Source: Poronia punctata (lineage: Eukaryota > Ascomycota > Sordariomycetes > Xylariales > Xylariaceae). Taken from it: a DNA stretch of 57,989 nt. The notes under the pieces were generated by a model. The model was not told where the DNA came from, made no database searches, and saw only the letters and a program-made list of their open reading frames with translations. Location: positions 1 through 57,989 of the forward strand of contig MU401682.1 in NCBI GenBank assembly GCA_022579005.1. The letters are read 5' to 3'. Positions within the stretch are counted from its first letter, which is position 1, and the number at the start of each line of letters is the position of its first letter. Shown one piece after another: positions 1 through 12,676 of the stretch. Both the position numbers and the translations under genes were made by a program.

Positions 1-3000
1 TTATAATAAAATATTTTTATTTTTTTAAGTAAAAACTTTTATAAGCTTTTAATAAAAGTAAACTTATATAAAAAGTAGCTTATATTAGTTAATAGTAAAC
101 ATTTTAGTAGCTATTTTATTATTATTTTTTTTAACTTTTTTATAACTTTTATATTATTAAAGTTAATAATAATAATATAAATAAAATTTTAAGTTTAGTT
201 TATATAAACATAGCTTTTGCTTTTATATATAAATAAGTTATTATTTTAGCGTAAAGCTTTAATTATGCTTATATTGCTAGTATAAGCAAAAAGTTTAATA
301 TTAATAACGTTTTTTATAGCTAAAACGTTTTATTAATTTTAAATATTAGCTATTTATATTAATTAAATATACTTTATTTATAATTATTATATTGCTTTAA
401 AAGCTATGTTTTATAAAATTAAATTATGCTTTTTAAGTTTATAGTATACTAAAAAATAAAAGTTATAGTTATTAGCTAGGTTATGTTTTTAAATATAGTA
501 TAATATTTTAATTTTAATACTTTTATATTTTTAGCTAAATATAATAACGTTACTAAGCAAAGCAATATATTAAATATGCTTAAGCAAGCGCTTTTTTTTA
601 AAGTGCTACTAACTATTAAAGTATATAATTTTATTTTTATTAAAATTGTATGCTTTTAAACAGTTTTATTATAAGTAAAAGTTTTTTAAATATATTTAAT
701 ACTTATAACTAAATACTTTTTAATTTAAATAGCTTTAGTAACCTTTTTATTTTTATTTACTATAACTACTTTGCTAATTTATTAAGTATATTACAGCTTA
801 TATACTTTGCTAATTATAATTAATAAAAAGCTAAAAAGCTAGCTTATTTATTATTTTTTATTATTTTTTTATAATAATCTTTAGCTAACTTATTATAATT
901 TTAATTTTTTAAAAATATAAAGTAAAGTTGTTTATAATAATAATAAGCTTTTATTTTATAATAATTACTAGCTAGCTATTAATTATAGCTATACTTTTTG
1001 CTTTTTAAGTATTTTATTAATTTTTAAGCTAAGTTATAGTAGCTTTAATAAAGTATAAATAAAAAAGCTTATTAAGTTTTTTAAAAAGCTTAAACTTTTT
1101 TTTTAATAAGCTAAGATTTTTTTTATTTTATTTTTAATATTTTTAAAAGCAAGATTTGTTTATTGCTTAAAAGTTAAGCTTATTATAAAGGTTTTTATAA
1201 GTAAGTTATTTAAAGTTACTAAACCTTAGTTAATAAAAAAAAATAGCTTAAATTATAAAGTTAAATATTTTTTATAAAAAGCTTTAAATTATAGTATTAT
1301 TAAAATATAGCTTATTATAAGCTTTAATATTTTAATAAAAAAAATAATATTGCTAAAAGTATTTATATAAGCCCTTAATATTATTTAATTAAAATATTTC
1401 TTTATAATTATAAAGTATAGCAATAGTAAAAAATTTTTATTTAAAATTATTTAAATAAAAATAATGCTTAATAGCGCTATAAATAATGTTTTAGTTTATA
1501 TAATTTTTTAAAAAGAAAATTAGCTACTTATAAACTTTATAAGTTAAAGTATATTAAAGCAATAGTTAAATATAAGCTTTTAAAGTTATATAATAATTAT
1601 TAAAGTAGTAAAAAACTTTTTTAAATTAGTTTATTGTTTTAGTGCTATTAAAAAAAAAGTTAAAACGCTTTAAAAAATTAAAATAAGTTATATATTGCTA
1701 AAAAAATATAAAAGTTATATAAAAAAGTAGCAAAATAGTTAATAAAAACTAAAGTTAAATTTTTATAGCTTATAGTTAAAATATTAAAAGTAAAAGTTAA
1801 AATAAGTTTTTAGCTAAAAAGTAATAATAAAATAAAAGTTTTAGCTAACTTAAAAGCTTTAAGCTTTAAGTTAATAATAAAAAGCAAAATAAAGCTAGCT
1901 AAGTATAAGTAAATAGTTAAAAATATTATTTTTTATATAAAAGCAAAGTTTAGTAAATTGTTTTAATGTTATTTTAAAGCAAAAAGTTTAAGTAGTATAA
2001 AGTAGCAGCTTAAATTATAGTTTTTGTTTATAAAACTATAAAGTTTTATAAAAAATAATATATTAAATAAAAAAAACTATATAAAATAACGTAAGCTAAA
2101 ATAATAAAGTATAAATATGTTAAAAAGCTAGTATTAATTAAAAAAAAATATATATATAATAAAAAAGTATTAGCTAGTATTTATATTTAGTTAAAATTTT
2201 AAAGGTTTTTGCTTAAGTAAGCTATTAATTTTTAAAGTTTTTATTAAAAGTTTAATTTTTAAGTTGTTTTAGTTTTTAACTACTAGCTTGCGTATATACA
2301 GCTTAAAGTATAGCAAACCTTTTTTATACTTTATAAAATATGCTACCTTTTTTTATTTGTTATAGTGTTTAAATTTTTTTAGTTTTTTAGTTTTTTAGTT
2401 TTTTAGCTATTTATTTTTTAGTTTTTTTTTAGTTCTTTTATATTTTTAGTTTTTTTAAATTGCTATTAAAAGTATTTTTTAAATTATAGTTTTATAGCTT
2501 TATTAAACTAAAAGTAGTAAGCTAGCTAAGTTATATTTTATAGTTTTAACTTTATAGCTTAATTTATATAGCTTTTACTGCTTAGTTTTAAACTATAATA
2601 ACTTAGCTATTTTTAAAGCTTTTTTATAATATATTGTTTTTATACTAAAGTTTTTAGCTAATTTTTATAGCTTTTAAAGTTTAAAGTAAGCTAGTATTTT
2701 ATTTTTAGTTTTTTAATTAAATTATTAGTAGCTATAAAAACTTACTATATTTTTAGCTTAAGCGCGTTTATATATATAAGTATATTATTAATTTCTAGCT
2801 TTTTATTTTTTATATATAGTTTACCTTATAAAAAAAAGCTTTTATAAGTTTTATATTAAAGTAAAATTACTATTATAATAAAATTAAAAAATTTTAAAAA
2901 TCTTTTTAACTTTATACTAAAAAAGGTTTAGCTAAAATAAACGCATTAACTAGGTTTTAAAGGCTTTATATTAATTACTACCTTATAAAAATATTTTAAA

Positions 3001-6000
3001 AAGCATAACTTAGTATATTATATATATAATAAATAGCTAGGTATTTAAGTTTAAAAAATAACGCAAAACAATAGCTATATATATAAAAACAAAAAACAAG
3101 CTAGTCCCTTTTAGTCCTACAGCTACCCTATAACATAAAGCATAATAAGCATGCATGCTAATTATGTTATAATACTTATACTTATACTACTATAAGCATA
3201 AGCGCATTAACTAAAGCAGCAACTAAAAATAGCTTAACTAAACTTTATTTAGCATATAAATATGTACTAACCTATATTAATAATAAAAGCTTTTTAGTAA
3301 AAATTTTAAAACTTTAAAAGTTTTTTTTTAAGTTATACTACTTTAGCTAATTTTAATAACTTTTATAAAAACTTTAACTTATTATTATAAGCTAACTTAT
3401 TATTATAAGTTAACTTTTAATTAATAAAGTATGTACTACTATAAAATAACTGTTTTTAAGTCTAATTTGTAAACTTTTTAATTAAACTTTTAACTAAACT
3501 TATTAAATAAATAAATAGCTTTAAAAGTTACTTTAACTATAATAAAAAAACTTAATTTTTTATAATATATATATAGTTAAATTAGTAGTAAAAAGCCTTA
3601 GCTAGCAATCTTACTAAAAACCTTAATAATAATAAAAATAGTCTTTTAAAAAAAGCACTTTAAAAAGCACTTTAAAAACAACTTAAAAGCTTTTTTAAAA
3701 ATCTATTTAGCTTTATAAGACTACCTAGCCTTTTAAAACCACTTAGTTTTTTAAAAAGCAATAAATATTAATATAAAAAAAGCTTTGCTTTATTTTTTAA
3801 TGCAAACTTAAATAGTTAACATATTTAAATTAAAAAGAAAATATAAAAACTTTTATACTTAACTTTAAAAACTTAAAAAACTTTAGCTAGGTTAATAAAA
3901 AATTTAAAACTATTTATATAAATATATAAGCTTTTATTAATAAAGTTAATATAATATTAAAAAATACTAATAGCAATACTAGTAAAAGCTAACTAGTATA
4001 ACTATAGCTAATTTTATTAAAAAAAGCTATAGCTAAATAGTAAAATTTAGTTTTTATAATAAAAAAAAAAGTTTACTTTATAATAAAAGCATTAAAAGTA
4101 TAATAAACTACTTTAGCTAACGCTTTATTATAGCTCTTAGTATTGCTATTAAAAAAAGTAACTTATTTTAACTTAAATTAAAAAACATTGCTTATAACAA
4201 AAACGTATTAAAAAATACTTTTAAAAAAAACTTTAATACGCTAAAGCAAGTTACTTATTAGCAAGTAACAACTTTAATTAAATAAAAGTAGTTACTATAG
4301 CATAGTTAGCTATAAACTTTTTTTTAAAGCAAAACGTGCTTATACTAAATTAAAAAAAAGCTTTAATAAATATTTAAAGCTTTTATTGTATAAAAAAGCT
4401 ATACTTTTGTTAGCAGCTAAGTTAATATATTTATAAATTTAAAAGAAAAATAAAAAAAGTAGCTAAACAACTTTTTTAAAAACTAATTAAATAATAACAA
4501 AAGCAACAAAAAAAAAAGCTGCTAGCAAAAGAATAGATATAATAAAAGTTACAATTGTAGTAGCTATAATTATAGCTACTATAAAAACAATTATAAAAAA
4601 AACAAATATTAATTTAAAAATTAAAAAAAAATAAAAATAAGTTTTAAAATAAAAATAAACTTTAAAATAAAAACAAATTTAAAAATAAAAATAAAAAGAA
4701 AAACTATTTAAATCTAGCAAAGGAAAATAACTTTAAAAACCTTAAATTAAAAAAACAAAACTTATTAAACTTATTTAATAGCAATAATTTTAGTTTAAAA
4801 TTAAACTAAGCATTTATAATTATAAATTATAACTTTAAGTGCAAGCATTATAGCAACCTTTTTAGTAATTAAAAAAAACAGAAATATTGCAAAAAATGCT
4901 TAAAGCAATTAATTAAATTATAAAATATATTTAAATTAAAGTTACTAAAAAGCACTTATATAAAATATAATAAATCTTTTATATTATAAAATTAGCTATT
5001 TAAGCACTTAAATAAATGCTAAAAAAAGTTATTAATACTTAATAAAAAAGCCTACTTAGTTAAACTTGTAAACTTAAAGCACTTAAAACTTAATATATAT
5101 ATATTTACTTTTTTAAAAATTTAAATAAAAAAACTTATTAGTTAATTTTAGTACTTTTATTTATATATTTTAGTTTGCTTATACTTTAATATACTTAAAA
5201 CTATTATTTATTTTAATATAAATATAAGCTAAAATATTATTACTTAAAACTTACTAAAAATAACTAAATACTTTATTAAAAAATAGTTAAGCAAAGTTTA
5301 AAATATTAACAAAGGTTATATTAAATATACTAAATAAGCTATTTTGTAAATATATATAGTAAAATTAAATAATACTAAAAAAAAAAATAAGTTAAATTTA
5401 TAATATTAGCATAAGTTATTAAAAATATTATAAAACCTTATATATTATTAAAAACGGATTTTAGCAACACTTATAAAGCTAAAATCGATTTTAAAACCTA
5501 ATTAATTAGCTTTAACGCTATAAAAAGATTTAAAACTTTTTTTAAAATTTAACTACGCTTATATTTTTGTATTTAAAAAATAACTTTAGCTTAAAAAGTA
5601 ATCCTAGGCCTTAAAAAAACCTTATTAGCACTTACTTTATATAAGTTATTACTTTTAAATAAAAGTTTTATTTTTAATTTTAGCTATAAAAACGCAGTTT
5701 TTTTATTTATAAAATTAACAACTTTAAATATTATTATTATAGCTAACTTTTTACTTAAACTAAAAAAAGTTAAACAAAGTACTTAAGTAGGCATTATTAA
5801 TAAATAAATAAAAATTAAAATATAAAAAACTACTTAAAAAAGTTATTTAAAAGCAATAGCTATAGCTATAGTTTTATTATAAATATTATTTTTTATAAAA
5901 GCTTTTAATAAAATAAAAGTTATAAGCAAAGTACTAATTAAGTACTTTATTAACATAAGTATTTTTAATTAACTATTATACGTAGTACTAGCTACTAAAA

Positions 6001-9000
6001 AATATTTTACTTTAAGTAAAAAGCTATAAAATGCTATAACTTAATTAAAAGTTATAAAAATATTTAATACTTTAACTTTTAAAAATAAAAAAAACTAAAC
6101 TAAAAAAAGCAATAAAAATAAAAAAACAGCTAATAAACGTTTTAAAGTAATTAAATTCTTTTTAACTATAAAAATTTAAAAGCTTTTTTTAAAAAAAAAG
6201 ATTGCTAAACTAAATAGTTAATTTATTTATATTAAAACTAACGCTATAGCAAGTAAAATTTTTTAAATTTTAAAAGACTTTTTAAAAATTTAAACTAATT
6301 AAAACATTATAAACATTTTAAAAAATAATTAAATAAAAATACTATTAGTAAATAATTAGTAATAAATAAAATTAAATAGCTAACTTTATTTTTTTAGTAT
6401 AAAAAATAAAGTAATAGTTAATAAAATATTTAATAAGCTTTATAAATAAAGTAAAATAAAATAAATTAATAAACTAAGCTTTTTTGCTTACTTAATATTT
6501 ATAGCGTATTATTAAGTAAAAAAAAAAGTTTAAACTAAACTTATAATAAACTTATAAGCTTTTAATAAAATAGCAGTTTTTAATAACTATTTACTATTAT
6601 TTTAATTTAAAGTAATTAAATTAGTATGCAAAAAAAAATACGTTATTATAGTAAATATTATAGCTTTTTTTTATTAATTTAAAGTATATTTAAACTATAA
6701 AAACTAATTTACTATAGTAAGCCTTTAAGGTTTAAAATGCTTAATTATTATACTTATAAGCTTTTATAATTTACTTATATATATTTAAAAGTTTATAAAT
6801 AAAACGCTAAAACTATACTACTTATTTTACTAAGCTTTTATTAATAATATTATAATATTTTTAAATAATAAAGCTAGTTACTTAGAGCACCTTTATAAAG
6901 TATTTAACTTTTTTAAATAAAAACGTATTTTAATATTTTTAAAAAAATTGTTTTTAAAATATTTTTTAGTTAAATTGCTAAGCTTTTATATTAATTTTTT
7001 TAAAATAGCAATAACTAAATATTAGTTAGCAGCTTTTTAAAACCTAGTTTTTTAAATAACTTAAAAGCTTTAAAATAATACTTTAAAAGCAGCAGCTTTT
7101 TTTAAATACTACTACTATATTATACTTAATATACAAAACTTTTATAAAAGCAAAAAACAGCTTTATTAAATAAAAGCTATAAAAAAAAAAAAGTTATAAA
7201 TAGTAACTTAAAAAAGTAGTAAGCTTACGTTTAATTAACTTATTTTAAGCTAATAAAAGTTAAAATAAAGTTTTTTTAAATAATATAAAATTTAATATAT
7301 AAGCATACTATTTTTAAGCACTATAATTTAGCTAAAACACTTTTTATATAAGTTAACGCTTTATTAAAAAAAAGCTTTAAAGTTATATTATTTTATATTA
7401 AAAAAAAGTATAAATAGCAGCTTAAAGCAACTATTTTAAATATTTAAGTAAAACTTATAATATTTTTAAACTATTTACTTTTATAGCTAAAATTAAAATA
7501 TAAACTTTTAAAAATATAAGTAGCTTATGTTATTTAAGCTTATAAATAGCTAAAAACTATAATTAAAGTATTAAACAACTTTATAATAGTACTTATAAAC
7601 TACTTTGCTATTAAAAGTATTTTTAACTAAACTAGTTTTAATATAGCTTTAATAAATTAAGTAAATAAAAAACTAGTTAATGCTTTAATTTATTTATTAT
7701 AATATAAACTATAAACTTATTATATACTAAAATAGCTTAATTTTGTACTTAACGCTTTAAGCTATTTTTAAAACGTTACTAATAAAATAAACAAAAATAA
7801 AAAAGTAGTTTAGTTAAATAAAAAACTAACTTTTAACTAAATATAGTTAGTTATAAAAACTACTACTATTATAAACTTAAAAATAAAAAAAAAGTTTAAA
7901 AAAATATAAAAAAAACTTAAAATATAGCTAAATTTTTTAATAAGTTTAAAAAGAAAACAATAAAAACGTTATTAACTTTTTTAAGCTAGGCTACTTTTTT
8001 ATAATTGTTAATAAGTTAATATATAACGTTAACTAAAAAAATAACTAGTAACTATATATTTTAAAAAACTTTATTAGTATGTTTATAGCTACTGCTTATA
8101 ATAATAAATACTACTTTAAAAAAACAATATATGCTATAAAACTTAAAGTAATACTTAATTTAAAAAAAAAATAAAACTAGTTAAAAAGTATATTAATTAT
8201 TATAATACTTATAAGCTTTATATAATATTATAAGAAAAACTATATAGCTTATACTAAGCTACTTAACTAGCAAACTTTTAACTTATAAAAACTATTACTA
8301 TTAACTTTATTATAAAACTTTTAAAGGTTAAATTAACTAATTTACTATAAAAATTAAAAAAATAAAACTATTTTAACGCTTTAATAATAGTTACTTATAT
8401 TATATTTAAAAAGTTATTATTATTATTAAGTAATATAAAGTATACTATAAAAAACTAAGCTAAGGTGTTTATTTAAGCTGCTTTAACTGCTAACTAAAGT
8501 GCTTTTTTAAGCATTATTTTAAATTAAAACTAAAAATTTACTTTAGCTTTTTAAAAAAAACTTTAAAAAGGTTTTAAAGCTAGGCTTTTAATATTAATAG
8601 CTTATTACTTATAAACTAATAAAGCGTTAAAGCAAAAAAATTAAATAGTTAAAATAGCTATTTATTTTTACTATTTTAAATACTTAAATTATAAATAAAT
8701 TAACTTATTGCTAGCTTTATAATAAAATTTAAATAGCGCATATTTTAAAATAATTAAAGCTTTAGCATATAAACTATTTTTTAAATTTTAGCTTTTTAAA
8801 TTTAATAATATAATTATATAATTTAAAAGCTTATTAAAATTAAACTTAAATACTTTAAATACTATTTAAACTTATTTATGCTAAAATGCTAAGCTAGCTA
8901 TAAACTTTACTACTACTTAAGCTAAGCAATACTATAATAAAAAGTATAAACTTATTAAGTTTAATATAAAAAACAAAGTTTACTTTTAGCTATATTGCAG

Positions 9001-9500
9001 TTATTATTTACTTAAACAACTATTTTAAAAGTACTTATAACAGCGCGCAAGCTTATAAAAAATAAAAAGAAAAATTAAAAAACTAGCTTATAAAATTAAC
9101 TTTTTTAAAACTTTTAAAATTTACTTAGTTATTTTTATAGCTTACCTATTTTTTAAATAAAAAAAAAACTTATTTTATAAGTTTATTTTAGCTTTTAGTT
9201 TTATTTAAAATAACTAGCTAAATTAAAATAAAGTAAAAGATTTATTTAAAGTTAAAACTATTTTAAACTATTGCTTAAATTGCTTTAAAATAAAATATTA
9301 GTACTTAGTTAAATTAAAAAAATATAGTTATAAAAATAACTAGTAGCGCTTAAAATAGCAGCTATATAATATAAAAGCACTTATTAAAAAATACTAAGTT
9401 TAAAAAAAAAAGTAAACTAAAAATAAAAAAATAAACTATTAATTAGCTTAGCTATATTTAGCGCAAACAACTTTAAAAGGTAAAGAAAATAAAAAAAGTG
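1..9500. repeat. RIP-like AT-rich degraded repeat block (left)
   Basis: The block is extremely AT-rich and stops occur in every frame, so no ORF of useful size survives. In the first 600 bases I counted 36 C on the + strand: 23 preceded by G, 13 by A, none by T or C. On the same stretch no G is followed by A and one is followed by G. By the 3' neighbour the C are 25 CpT, 6 CpA, 5 CpG and 0 CpC. Such decay is the known outcome of repeat-induced point mutation on transposon copies in Pezizomycotina; the 5'-neighbour effect is less usual. Bases 1-3,090 are T-rich on the + strand and 3,240-9,480 are A-rich, which suggests at least two elements in opposite orientation. The family of the original elements cannot be read any more. 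Confidence 0.85.
3097..3240. other. Less degraded island inside the left AT block
   Basis: TpC and CpC dinucleotides reappear here (two tagtcc-like words and an accct word), unlike the sequence on both sides. The island contains a 26-bp palindrome at 3141-3166 in which 12 of 13 base pairs match, with the 12-bp core AGCATGCATGCT at 3148-3159. The strand composition switches from T-rich to A-rich across it. I read it as the unmutated spacer or junction between two degraded repeat copies; this is an inference. Confidence 0.5.
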
Positions 9501-10150
9501 CAAAAATAAAAAAATTTGCCTTTATTTACATTTGTTAAAGTTAACGCTAATTTTTTAAGTAGCCGGCATTTAATACAACGTATTATAAAGGGACCTAAAA
9601 AATAAGGTCCTATAGCCTATAAATTAAATAGCTAAATTAAATAAGGACTAGCGTACTAAGGTTAATTAGTTAAGTAATAACCAATTAACCTAACCTTGCT
9701 AGATTTCTTTCTTTTACAGGATTAATTTATAAAATTTACTACACTACTTTATAGTTTTTTTTATTATAAGTATAGCGCTTTTAAAAAGTTAGCTACCTAT
9801 AAAAAACCAACTTTGTTTATTTATAATATATAAAATATAATAGTTTTTAAAAAATAATAGCACTTTAACCTTTTAGCGCTGCAAATAGCTTTATATAACC
9901 TTTTAAACAAGCTTAGAAAGCTTGTAATTAGCCCTTATAAAAGGCTTTTTTTTGCTACCTTTAAGCTTAGGTAGTTAAGCCTTTATAAGTAGTGCTATAT
10001 TAATTTTTATTGCAAATTTAAATAAATTAAAGTCTAGATCAATTAAACTACAAAAAAGACAAGTATATAAGTCTGTTAATTAAAAAAAAACTAAATATAA
10101 ACATCACATTATAGCAAATTATCAAAATAAAAAAATAATTCTATAAAGAT
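9501..10150. other. Transition zone with clustered inverted repeats
   Basis: The sequence is AT-rich but again contains TpC, CpC and GpA, so it lies outside the fully mutated block. It holds several separate hairpins: GGACCT/AGGTCC at 9591-9610; a 12-bp arm pair with one mismatch at 9660-9690; ACAAGCTT/AAGCTTGT with a 3-base loop at 9907-9925; and a nested hairpin at 9934-9989 with outer arms of 13-14 bp and inner arms CTACCT/AGGTAG. No ORF is present. These could be transposon termini or a boundary element; neither is proven. Confidence 0.5.
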
Positions 10151-10820
10151 TTCTTAATATTTACTTATGCAAATCCTCTACCTAAGATAGCTAGTCTGTC
10201 CGCTAAATATCCTTGGCAATTCTAGCGCCGGTTGCAGTTTTTCAAGAGAATGCGGTACTCGTAAATCCAACATGGTCCTCCTTTATGGTCAATAGGTAGG
10301 TACTGAATTTAAATTGCAGGAAGGAACAGCTACGTCTTACCTGTGAAACAGCTTGGTTATCGTAGGTATTACTACTTCATCGAGTAGGTGTTCGACTACC
10401 ATATTTTCTGTTTCAAGTAATAAGAACCTATTTTTATGTTTCGACTCCAAATGCCTACCTAGATCTAACATAGTACGATGGGTATTCCGTAAGGCTTTTC
10501 CTACGAGACCGCCAAACGAAGCTTGCCGTGGTACCTCGGGAATGGCAGATGGTACCCCGACCGATTCGAAAAGCCCTAATGACCGGTGTCACAGTCGCCC
10601 ATATCGACTCACAGAACACGGGCATAGGGCTAGGTAATTAGCATGCTGGCCAATAAGACGATGAGGCTGTGTTGTTTTGATTATGTGTGCGCCGGCCGGC
10701 CTAACCAGCTTCAACACGTGGCCCGGTCAGAGACGAATCCATCCTCCTGGTAATAAAGGCTAGACAAGTAGGTAGGTAGCCATTCGTCTCCAATGTCCAT
10801 AGGTCGAGCCTCGTTCAATC
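10151..10820. other. Intergenic, no supported gene
   Basis: Base composition returns to normal. An open frame at 10353-10637 gives a 94-residue product without recognisable domain and with skewed composition; I do not call it a gene. One TACTCGTA octamer lies at 10256-10263. The 3' end of the alpha-galactosidase transcript should fall in the right part. Confidence 0.5.
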
Positions 10821-12676
10821 TTACTCGAATATCTCGAACCCGACAAGGTCAGGAGCGGCCGAGTTCCCGCTGACGGAGAATACGACTTCGTTCTTGCCGC
10901 TTTTGAAGCCGTCCACTTCGATGAACAGCCTATCCGACTCCCACCAGTCACCACCGGAGATCGGGAATGCCCAGCGCTTCGGTTCCCCACCGTTGACCGC
11001 CACCGTCATGTTGCGCGTGTTGGAGCCCCAGTCCCAGGCTGTGCCGAGAGCCAGCTCGTAGTTGATGTAGTCGACACCTATGAGTTTCGTGCCTTCGGGC
11101 TCTGACGCGGCAACGTCAAAAGCCGCACTGGCTCCTTCCCCTGGGATGGTGATCTTACTACCAATAGGGGCGCACTCTGCATCGCTGCTGCTACTGCTGC
11201 TGCTGCTTCTGCTGCATGCAACCTCTGCCGCGCTTCCAGAAAGCGTAGAATTGGCTACCGAATAATATCCAGCAGGTTGTGGGGCCGACTTGGGCAGCGC
11301 AATGTCAGAGAGCACCAACAGTTTCATTTCGTGGCCTGCGAGCTCCACTTCGTAAGTATCTGAGATGGTACCAATGTCTTCGCTAGCCCAGACGTCGCGT
11401 GCTGAGGCCTTCGAGACGTTGACTGCAGCTAAATTAACCTGCACGGTTTGCGACTCGTTACGCCAGTTTGCCATGCCCAACACCATCCTGGAATCTGACA
11501 GCTCGCCGGCCCATATGTCCCATTCCTCTTCGGTATATCGCCTGACCAACCGCGCCTGCTTGGCCAGGGGGTCCTGGTTTATTGCTATGACTTCCTTGTT
11601 GCTCAAGATGTCAAAGGCTTCGGCTGGCGTGATGTCGAGAAGTGCGGGGGCGCCTATCTTCATTGCTGCCTTGTTGATCGCCCACATGCTAAAGTGGAAT
11701 TTCTCTTCTTCGCGGGATAGGCCTCCCAGCCCGACGCTATTATTGGTGTGAGCCTAATAACTGCCGACTATCCTTCCTCAACTTGTGTCCGACTACTCAC
11801 ATCAGCATGTCCATGTCTGGGAAAGCCCCCACGGTCGTAGATCGGTGGAAAGGCACGACTTGGTTGGTAATGCGCCATATGCTTCGCCATTCATCATAGA
11901 TGTCGTTGCTGATTCGGTATATATTTCCAATCGGTGGCGCCCATTCGCCCAGGTCCGTGCCTATGCCCCATTGGCAAATGAAGTAGCCGATAGCACGGTC
12001 TGTTGAGTTCAACGCCTCGGCCATCTTCTGGTGGCGAGTGGGCGAAGTAGCCACGGGGTCCTCATAATCTACCGGCGAGTCTGGAGATACCGCGAAGCAG
12101 TTATCATACATGGGCGGATGTCAGTATTCTTGCATTCTGGCTGCGGCGTTCTGTGGTACTTACTTGAGGCTATCTCCACCCCACTCGGCAAAAGACTCGG
12201 CATCGATCTCCTCGTAGCCTGCGCAAAGAAGCCTTATTAGGCGCCGCATCTTCGGGTGTTTCTAGTCCGGCGCATATGTACTTATGCAACGCACCTAAAG
12301 AAGCGGGCAGATCCGTTGAGCCGCACTGGTAATACCCGGCGCCGGAATAGAGTCCGAACTTCAAGCCTAGGTCATGCAAGTAATCGCCCAACACCTTCCC
12401 TCCACCCGAGGGGAAAAGATCGGGGTCCCATTGCAGACGGCCGTCGGCATCCCTATCTCTGCTCATCCATCCGCAGTCCGTCGTCACGTGGTCATAGCCG
12501 AGATCTGCCAGCCCTAGCTCGACGAGCCCTCGCGCATTCGACGTGATGATCTCTTCGCTCGGGTTGCAGGAGTAGTAGTTATAGCTGTTCCATCCCATGG
12601 GCGGTGTCGCGCTTTTATACAGCGTAGCGCCCACCCGGGTGGCCAGCAGTAGCCATGATGTTTGAGTGATGGCCAT
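10821..12676 (-). CDS. Secreted GH27 alpha-galactosidase (intron 2 acceptor defective)
   Basis: Hydrolyses terminal alpha-1,6-galactosyl residues of galacto-oligosaccharides and galactomannan outside the cell. Exons on the minus strand: 12676-12295, 12218-12164, 12109-11801, 11736-10821, which give 553 residues. GH27 landmarks are the N-terminal TPPMGWNSYN motif, TTDCGWM, GLYSGAG, the nucleophile Asp148 in KYDNC and the likely acid/base Asp215 in YRISNDI (by analogy with Asp231 of human alpha-galactosidase A). A Ser run near residue 430 links to a C-terminal beta-rich domain resembling a CBM35-type module. The putative signal peptide is short and weak. Introns 1 and 3 are canonical. Intron 2 (12163-12110) has GTAAGT and a CTGAC branch point, but the only position that keeps frame ends in AT instead of AG. 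The gene may be a recent pseudogene or mis-assembled at one base. Confidence 0.9.
12110..12163 (-). other. Intron 2 of the alpha-galactosidase gene, non-AG 3' end
   Basis: Donor GTAAGT at 12163-12158 and a TACTGAC branch-point word about 11 bases from the expected end are intact. The phase needed to continue into YDNC puts the intron end at 12110, where the minus strand reads CCCAT. No AG between the branch point and the catalytic motif exists, and the nearest upstream AG would include an in-frame TGA. A single G-to-T transversion (minus strand) explains it; RIP makes transitions only. Confidence 0.7.

Noticed and set aside
3115..9622. Similar words TCCTACAGC..CCTATAA (3115) and TCCTATAGCCTATAA (9608) at the two edges of the A-rich part of the left block, 6.5 kb apart
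   Set aside because: The spacing would suit an LTR retrotransposon, but the match is too short and gapped to call long terminal repeats.
9934..9989. Nested hairpin considered as tRNA, Helitron 3' end or terminator
   Set aside because: No tRNA arms or conserved TTCRA loop, and no CTRR end after the hairpin at the expected distance.
10353..10637. 94-residue frame near the left boundary
   Set aside because: No domain, irregular composition, no splice partners. It may be relic sequence, but nothing supports a gene.
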